DNA of 64,000 nucleotides, taken from contig JAJRSJ010000077.1 in assembly GCA_024278855.1 (NCBI GenBank), positions 28,419 through 92,418 of the forward strand, read 5' to 3'. The notes beneath the pieces are model-generated. The model was given only the letters and a program-made list of their open reading frames with translations, was not told where the DNA came from and searched no databases. This stretch comes from Alphaproteobacteria bacterium. GTDB taxonomy: Bacteria > Pseudomonadota > Alphaproteobacteria > Caulobacterales > Maricaulaceae. Position numbers and translations under genes: made by a program. Shown here piece after piece: positions 60,801 through 64,000 of the stretch (position 1 is its first letter; each line of letters begins with the position of its first letter).

Positions 60801-61333
60801 GAGGGCTGTCAGGGCGCACAGAATTGACCAATTTTACCTTGGCGCGCGCCCCGGTTTTCACGCAAATCTTGTCCCTCGCCTCCCTACAAGGTTTAGCGGA
60901 CACATTGGGCGGGGCCGGCTTGAAGTTTAACCGGATGGAGATGAAATTTGCCCTAAATGACGGCGTGCTTAAAATCCGTGATGGCCGCGCGTCTGGCCCG
61001 GCTCTAGGCTTGACGGGCGAAGGCGATATTTTTCTGACCGGTGACAGCGTGGATTTTAGCGGTGTGTTGGTGCCGTCCTATACCGTCAATTCTATCTTGG
61101 CTGATGTGCCTTTGCTGGGCGGCATTGTGGTTGGCAAAAAGGGTGAGGGCATGTTCGCCCTTAATTATGCCGTCAAAGGCCCGTTCCAGAAAACCCAAAT
61201 TAGTGTCAACCCGCTCTCGGCCTTAACGCCGGGTTTCCTGCGCCGTATATTTGATGTTAAACGTGATAAAATAGAGGATGCGGATGTGGTAGATCTGATC
61301 AAAACGCAAGAACAGAAATCCGACAATGATTAA
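57884..61333 (+). CDS. Large AsmA/YhdP-like membrane protein (DUF3971)
   Basis: An 1149-residue envelope protein of the YhdP/TamB/AsmA group, thought to form long bridge-like grooves for lipid movement between membranes. A basic cytoplasmic N-terminus precedes one membrane helix (TGSVVLSLAILWLGALGVLM), then the long beta-rich periplasmic part with DUF3971-like segments (YMRKMPWLRQASGYSILRGNSLDFYLTSGIVDGLVIKSGHVNIPKL) and the AsmA-like C-terminal domain (RDGRASGPALGLTGEGDIFLTGDSVDFSGVLVPSY). Three exact 15-bp units near residue 185 encode TSGKQ repeats. ATG 57884 is chosen; an upstream TTG is possible. It stands before serS. Confidence 0.85.
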   Translation: MSENKSQNKTRAKTKIKTLTRLNLVKARKLVVRLLMETGSVVLSLAILWLGALGVLMNRPSVDLQFVKPHYEHWFSQAFDGKTTDIETYSARWIEKTRRIEIRAKNIRIRAKDGALQTIENVRGQFQVKRNLFASPDIVRLDITGGAITVIREKDGRFQVAMGTPQTVEKVGALWRSDKQTSGKQTSGKQTSGPNVLAQIENITVSKADLYIVDHIDGVDLRLSQLEGELSIDGERIVLSANGGIVMEGAPAAPFRLDMNTNIERRAFEIDLVMNNLVPVNVAPKRGPLAFMGLLDAPVDLDANIKVTANDGLQDLTFNLVAGAGQLKTGTSFKPFSYALILAGFNPQTKQLNVEALEIESEALNIIADGKLNIQGEDAADLLTSPIDFNINISAARLNPGRQFDGPLRVKTSRVTGRFLPQTRDLIFDKLRLDFGSFQTNLSAGVRRNQKGEITNITADGAIDGSMSKTQLLGFWPRRFALGARDWIVNSLQSGDITNFKIHAALDANDLRNGFIADDNLNIRYEVSGGEARYMRKMPWLRQASGYSILRGNSLDFYLTSGIVDGLVIKSGHVNIPKLLPYGGDFTIDIKGSGNVSEMLRVTNFPPFEFAKNYGITPENFGGAGDVDIHITRPLLVHFDQSRIVYELSGDFTGVDIPVGLGGFTLNDGNVELTADKQGISLSGPIKLGPWQTALEWQKPLSTAHTPAKYSLSGVIGRDDLDAFGIGMRRHFGGKIGILIQGEGDGLEVRKADIFASFKDADLNIGNLWAKQQGVDALFSTRLAMTQNGGVELSNIRLKSEGLHIEGSASIAQNFKLEAMNFPIVKIDDFIDANILAKPSQDGVLSLALSGNYLNIQTWVKSAFQTQTNTLVAPIKLRAELKTISLQDNYQLTNASAVFDYSGDSVSHALLQGTAQSGDFFAQIKSGDKSPRRSVQVKIPDAGKAALTLLGLDAITGGQLQIDGFLPPSGEKGGLSGRTELTNFTLARAPVFTQILSLASLQGLADTLGGAGLKFNRMEMKFALNDGVLKIRDGRASGPALGLTGEGDIFLTGDSVDFSGVLVPSYTVNSILADVPLLGGIVVGKKGEGMFALNYAVKGPFQKTQISVNPLSALTPGFLRRIFDVKRDKIEDADVVDLIKTQEQKSDND
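58417..58461. repeat. Three exact 15-bp tandem units in the AsmA-like gene
   Basis: CAAACAAACATCGGG is repeated three times exactly (58417-58431, 58432-58446, 58447-58461), adding KQTSG pentapeptides in frame to a linker of the AsmA-like protein. Confidence 0.95.
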
Positions 61334-61396
61334 ACACGCGACTTGCCGCACGCCTCGGGCTTATGTATAGCGGCGTAAACATCTAAAGAGATAATT

Positions 61397-62683
61397 ATGC
61401 ACGATATTAAAGCCATACGACAAAACCCCGACGCTTATGACAAAGCTTGGGCCAGACGCGGACTGGAACCGCAGGCGGCGCGCATTTTGGACAAAGACAA
61501 ATTGGTGCGGCGTGCCTTGCAAGTCCAGCAAGAAGCCGAAGCGGCTCGCAACAAAGCCTCCAAGCAAATTGGTATGGCCATGCGAGACGGCGATAAGAAT
61601 GCTGCGGAAGCGCTAAAAACCGAAGTGGCGGGCGCTAAAAATGTCATTGCCATGATGGGGGAGCAGATTGAGGCCGAAAAAAGCGTGCTAAACGATTTGC
61701 TCGCAAGCCTGCCCAACCTGCCATTCAACGATGTGCCTGACGGGGAGGATGAAGCCGAAAATGTCGACATAAGCAAGCACGGTACACTGCCCACATTCGA
61801 CTTCAAGCCCAAAGCCCATGATGATCTCGGCGAAGCACTTCAAAGTTCTTATGGGGCAATGATGGATTTCGAGACCGCCGCCAAAATGAGCGGCTCAAGA
61901 TTTGTCGTGCTAAGCGGTAAATTGGCCCGTCTCGACCGGGCGCTCGCGGCGTTCATGCTAGATATTCAGACAGAAGAACACGGTTATACGGAACATGTGC
62001 CGCCGTTTCTGGTTTGGCCGCAGGCTTTGTTTGGTACGGCGCAGCTCCCTAAATTTGAAGATGATCAGTTCAAGACAACCACTGGCCATTACCTGATCCC
62101 AACCGCCGAAGTTTCGCTCACAAACATTGTGCGCGAGAGCATCATTGACGCCGACAAACTGCCCATGCGCATGACTGCCCATACGCCGTGTTTTCGCTCC
62201 GAAGCAGGATCGGCCGGGCGCGACACCAAAGGCATGATCCGCCAGCACCAGTTCAACAAAGTTGAACTGGTGTCTATTGTTCGCCCTGAAGACAGCGTTG
62301 CCGAGCATGAACGCATGCGCGGCTGCGCCGAGGAGATTTTGAAGCGGTTGGAACTGCCCTACAAGGTGATTGAATTGTGTACGGGGGATTTGGGCTTTGG
62401 GGCGCGCAAGACTTATGATTTGGAAGTGTGGCTCCCGAGCCAAAACGCCTACCGGGAAATCTCCAGTATTTCCAATTGCGGAGACTTTCAGGCAAGGCGT
62501 ATGAATGCCCGCTATAAACATGCCGAGAAAGACAACCGTTTCGTCCACACGCTTAACGGCTCCGGTCTGGCGGTTGGCCGCACATTGGTGGCAGTGTTGG
62601 AGAACTACCAAAACGCCGACGGCTCTATTACGGTACCAGACGCACTTCTGCCTTATATGGGCGGGGTCAAGGTGATAAATTAA
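61397..62683 (+). CDS. serS: Seryl-tRNA synthetase
   Basis: SerS charges tRNA-Ser and tRNA-Sec with serine. The 428-residue protein has the N-terminal helical arm ([33 protein letters not shown], about 25-105), class II motif 2 ([28 protein letters not shown]), the segment [41 protein letters not shown] and motif 3 ([19 protein letters not shown]). The length is standard. It starts the serS-surE-pcm group; surE begins directly after its stop. Confidence 0.97.
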   Translation: MHDIKAIRQNPDAYDKAWARRGLEPQAARILDKDKLVRRALQVQQEAEAARNKASKQIGMAMRDGDKNAAEALKTEVAGAKNVIAMMGEQIEAEKSVLNDLLASLPNLPFNDVPDGEDEAENVDISKHGTLPTFDFKPKAHDDLGEALQSSYGAMMDFETAAKMSGSRFVVLSGKLARLDRALAAFMLDIQTEEHGYTEHVPPFLVWPQALFGTAQLPKFEDDQFKTTTGHYLIPTAEVSLTNIVRESIIDADKLPMRMTAHTPCFRSEAGSAGRDTKGMIRQHQFNKVELVSIVRPEDSVAEHERMRGCAEEILKRLELPYKVIELCTGDLGFGARKTYDLEVWLPSQNAYREISSISNCGDFQARRMNARYKHAEKDNRFVHTLNGSGLAVGRTLVAVLENYQNADGSITVPDALLPYMGGVKVIN

Positions 62684-63454
62684 ATGCGCATTCTCCTGAC
62701 CAATGACGACGGAGCTGATGCGGCGGGGCTCGGTGTTCTCAAGGAAATAGCCCTGTCCATTAGTGATGATGTCTGGATTGTCGCCCCGGCCCAAGAGCAA
62801 TCTGCCGCATCTCGCGGGGTCAGTCTGCACAACCCGGTCTTTGCACGCAGACTGGCGGATAAAACCTATTGTGTATCTGGCACCCCGACCGATTGTGTTA
62901 TCGTTGCCATGCGCGAAATCATGGCAGATAATCCGCCGGATTTGTTGCTCTCTGGTGTCAACAGAGGCCAGAACATTGCCGAGGACATAGGTTTTCCCGG
63001 CACTGTTGCGGGTGCATTGCAAGGCATGCAAATGGGGGTTCCCTCCATATCGTTTTCACAAGCGCGGGGGTTTGAGACCTATAACAACGGCAAGGCAAAT
63101 TGGCAAACCGCCTTAAAACACGGGCCGTCCGTGTTGAAAAAATTGCTTGCGGGGTCTTGGCCCAAACATGTTGTTCTCAATGTAAACTTTCCGGATGTCA
63201 AAGGCGATACCGTATCGGGGGTTCAAATCTCGCGGCAGGGACGGCGCGATTTCGAGATGAGCAATATTGACAAACGCAGCCATCCACGCGGCGGGCATTA
63301 TTACTGGTTAACCTATAAGGGCGGCATGTCGGATCCGGAAGCCGGTACGGATTTGCGCGCCGTCTATGACGGTTTTATTAGCGTTACCCCGATCCATATT
63401 GACCATACCCATTTTGAAACCGTGGCCAAATTGTCTGCTTTGTTTGAGGGCTAA
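62684..63454 (+). CDS. surE: 5'/3'-nucleotidase SurE
   Basis: SurE removes phosphate from nucleoside monophosphates and short polyphosphates and helps survival in stationary phase. The 256-residue protein has the metal-binding start MRILLTNDDGADAAGL, VAPAQEQSAASRGVSLHNPV, SGTPTDCVIVAMREI, and the conserved LLSGVNRGQNIAEDIGFPGTVAGALQGMQMGVPSISFSQ. The ATG is adjacent to the serS stop, and pcm follows 2 bp later, the widespread surE-pcm arrangement. Confidence 0.97.
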   Translation: MRILLTNDDGADAAGLGVLKEIALSISDDVWIVAPAQEQSAASRGVSLHNPVFARRLADKTYCVSGTPTDCVIVAMREIMADNPPDLLLSGVNRGQNIAEDIGFPGTVAGALQGMQMGVPSISFSQARGFETYNNGKANWQTALKHGPSVLKKLLAGSWPKHVVLNVNFPDVKGDTVSGVQISRQGRRDFEMSNIDKRSHPRGGHYYWLTYKGGMSDPEAGTDLRAVYDGFISVTPIHIDHTHFETVAKLSALFEG

Positions 63455-63456
63455 TT

Positions 63457-64000
63457 ATGTCATTTATTGAGCCTGGCCTGTTTGATATGATTGTGCGGTT
63501 ACGCGGGCGCGGCATTTCCGATAATAATGTGCTGCGCGCCATGGAGCAGGTCAAACGCTCCGATTATGTGCCTGATGATTTGGTGCCCCAAAGCTATGAT
63601 GAACGCCCCTTGCCGCTCCCGTGTGGGCAAATTCTACCATCGCCTTTGACAACAGCTATTTTGTGCCAAACACTGGATGTAAAACCGGGGCACAAAATAT
63701 TGGTAATAGGCGCGGGCAGCGGTTATTCCTCCGCTATATTGGCTAAGGTGTGCAAGCGGGTTTACGGGGTGGAACGCTATAAGGCCTTGGTGGAATATGC
63801 ACAAACCCGCTTGCAACACCGGGCGGCCCGTGTGGTGTTGCGCCACGCAGATGGGCGGGTGGGCTGGCGCGGGCAAGCCCCGTTTGAACGCATATTGATC
63901 ACGGCCAATGTGCGGGTTATCCCTACGGCTTTGCAACACCAACTGGCGCCCGGCGGACAAATTGTCGCCGTAATAGACGGCATGCTGACAAGCGCCAAAC
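63457..64000 (+). CDS. pcm: Protein-L-isoaspartate O-methyltransferase family, partial at window edge
   Basis: Pcm methylates damaged isoaspartyl residues for repair. The 181 codons present include VKRSDYVPDDLVPQSYDERPLPLPCGQILPSPLTTAI and the SAM-binding HKILVIGAGSGYSSAILAKVCKRVYGVER, then GRVGWRGQAPFERILITANVRVIPTALQHQLAPGGQIVAVI. The active-site region usually written GQTISQP reads GQILPSP here, a visible departure, so substrate use may differ. The frame is open to the right edge; the C-terminus is outside the window. Confidence 0.9.
   Translation, partial: MSFIEPGLFDMIVRLRGRGISDNNVLRAMEQVKRSDYVPDDLVPQSYDERPLPLPCGQILPSPLTTAILCQTLDVKPGHKILVIGAGSGYSSAILAKVCKRVYGVERYKALVEYAQTRLQHRAARVVLRHADGRVGWRGQAPFERILITANVRVIPTALQHQLAPGGQIVAVIDGMLTSAK

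Noticed and set aside
61958..63031. 357-codon open frame on the minus strand across serS and surE
   Set aside because: It covers two well-conserved genes on the other strand and has no family likeness; it is a composition shadow.
1..64000. CRISPR array, prophage or insertion sequence
   Set aside because: The repeats seen are short and adjacent without spacers, and no transposase, integrase or phage structural gene was recognised.

Overview
The window is a chromosomal segment from a flagellated alphaproteobacterium. FlaF and FlbT beside a single flagellin, TTAA-N7-TTAA (CtrA-type) boxes before flagellar operons, a short FlgJ without a peptidase domain, and the proteins DUF1217, DUF6468 and MotE-like all point to that class. 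I cannot name the order from the sequence alone. No CRISPR array, prophage or intact insertion sequence was seen. One tRNA gene (tRNA-Thr, anticodon TGT) is present.

Layout. (1) 1-3.0 kb: rpoN (sigma-54) on the minus strand, cut by one in-frame TAA and running off the left edge, preceded by a low-complexity lipoprotein. (2) 3.2-14.4 kb: a DUF1643 gene, then a near-complete purine-degradation locus. The leftward unit is hiuH-xdhA-xdhB-xdhC-puuD and the divergent rightward unit is puuE-uraD-alc, with allA facing them. Together they would take xanthine through urate, 5-hydroxyisourate, OHCU, allantoin and allantoate to ureidoglycolate and glyoxylate. However, xdhA carries an in-frame TAG in its FAD domain. 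A large class V PLP enzyme follows. (3) 14.4-17.4 kb: an ABC exporter, a MaoC-like hydratase and ubiX. (4) 17.5-50.2 kb: a large flagellar cluster in alternating strand blocks. It holds motE-like/DUF6468/fliL; fliF-H-N-P-G; flgI-L-K-E; motB; fliM-like, motA, a 634-residue unknown, flgF-G-A-H and a second fliL; flgD-fliK; flgJ-flgN; flagellin, flaF, flbT, DUF1217; fliI; flgB-C, fliE, fliQ, flhA, fliR, flhB and a fliJ-like gene. (5) 50.5-52.6 kb: a soluble hybrid sensor kinase. (6) 52.8-64 kb: tRNA-Thr, an unexplained 0.6 kb gap, a class I aminotransferase, an M23 peptidase/bactofilin pair, DUF455, a peroxiredoxin, a giant AsmA/YhdP-like protein, and serS-surE-pcm, with pcm cut by the right edge.

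The flagellar cluster has almost all of the export gate, rod, hook, rings, switch and stator, but no fliO, fliD, fliS, fliA, flgM or chemotaxis genes. Boxes resembling CtrA sites lie before several operon heads, and I found no convincing -24/-12 promoter. This fits a flagellar system that does not depend on the interrupted rpoN.

Most notable points: two conserved genes (rpoN, xdhA) each interrupted by a single in-frame stop; an unrecognised secreted protein between motA and flgF; two FliL paralogues, one with a Lys/Asp-rich linker; a FlhB with NPEH instead of NPTH; a divergent FliM without the usual N-terminal peptide; a flagellin transcript with structured ends; and many short tandem duplications (12-24 bp) scattered through otherwise unrelated genes and intergenic gaps.
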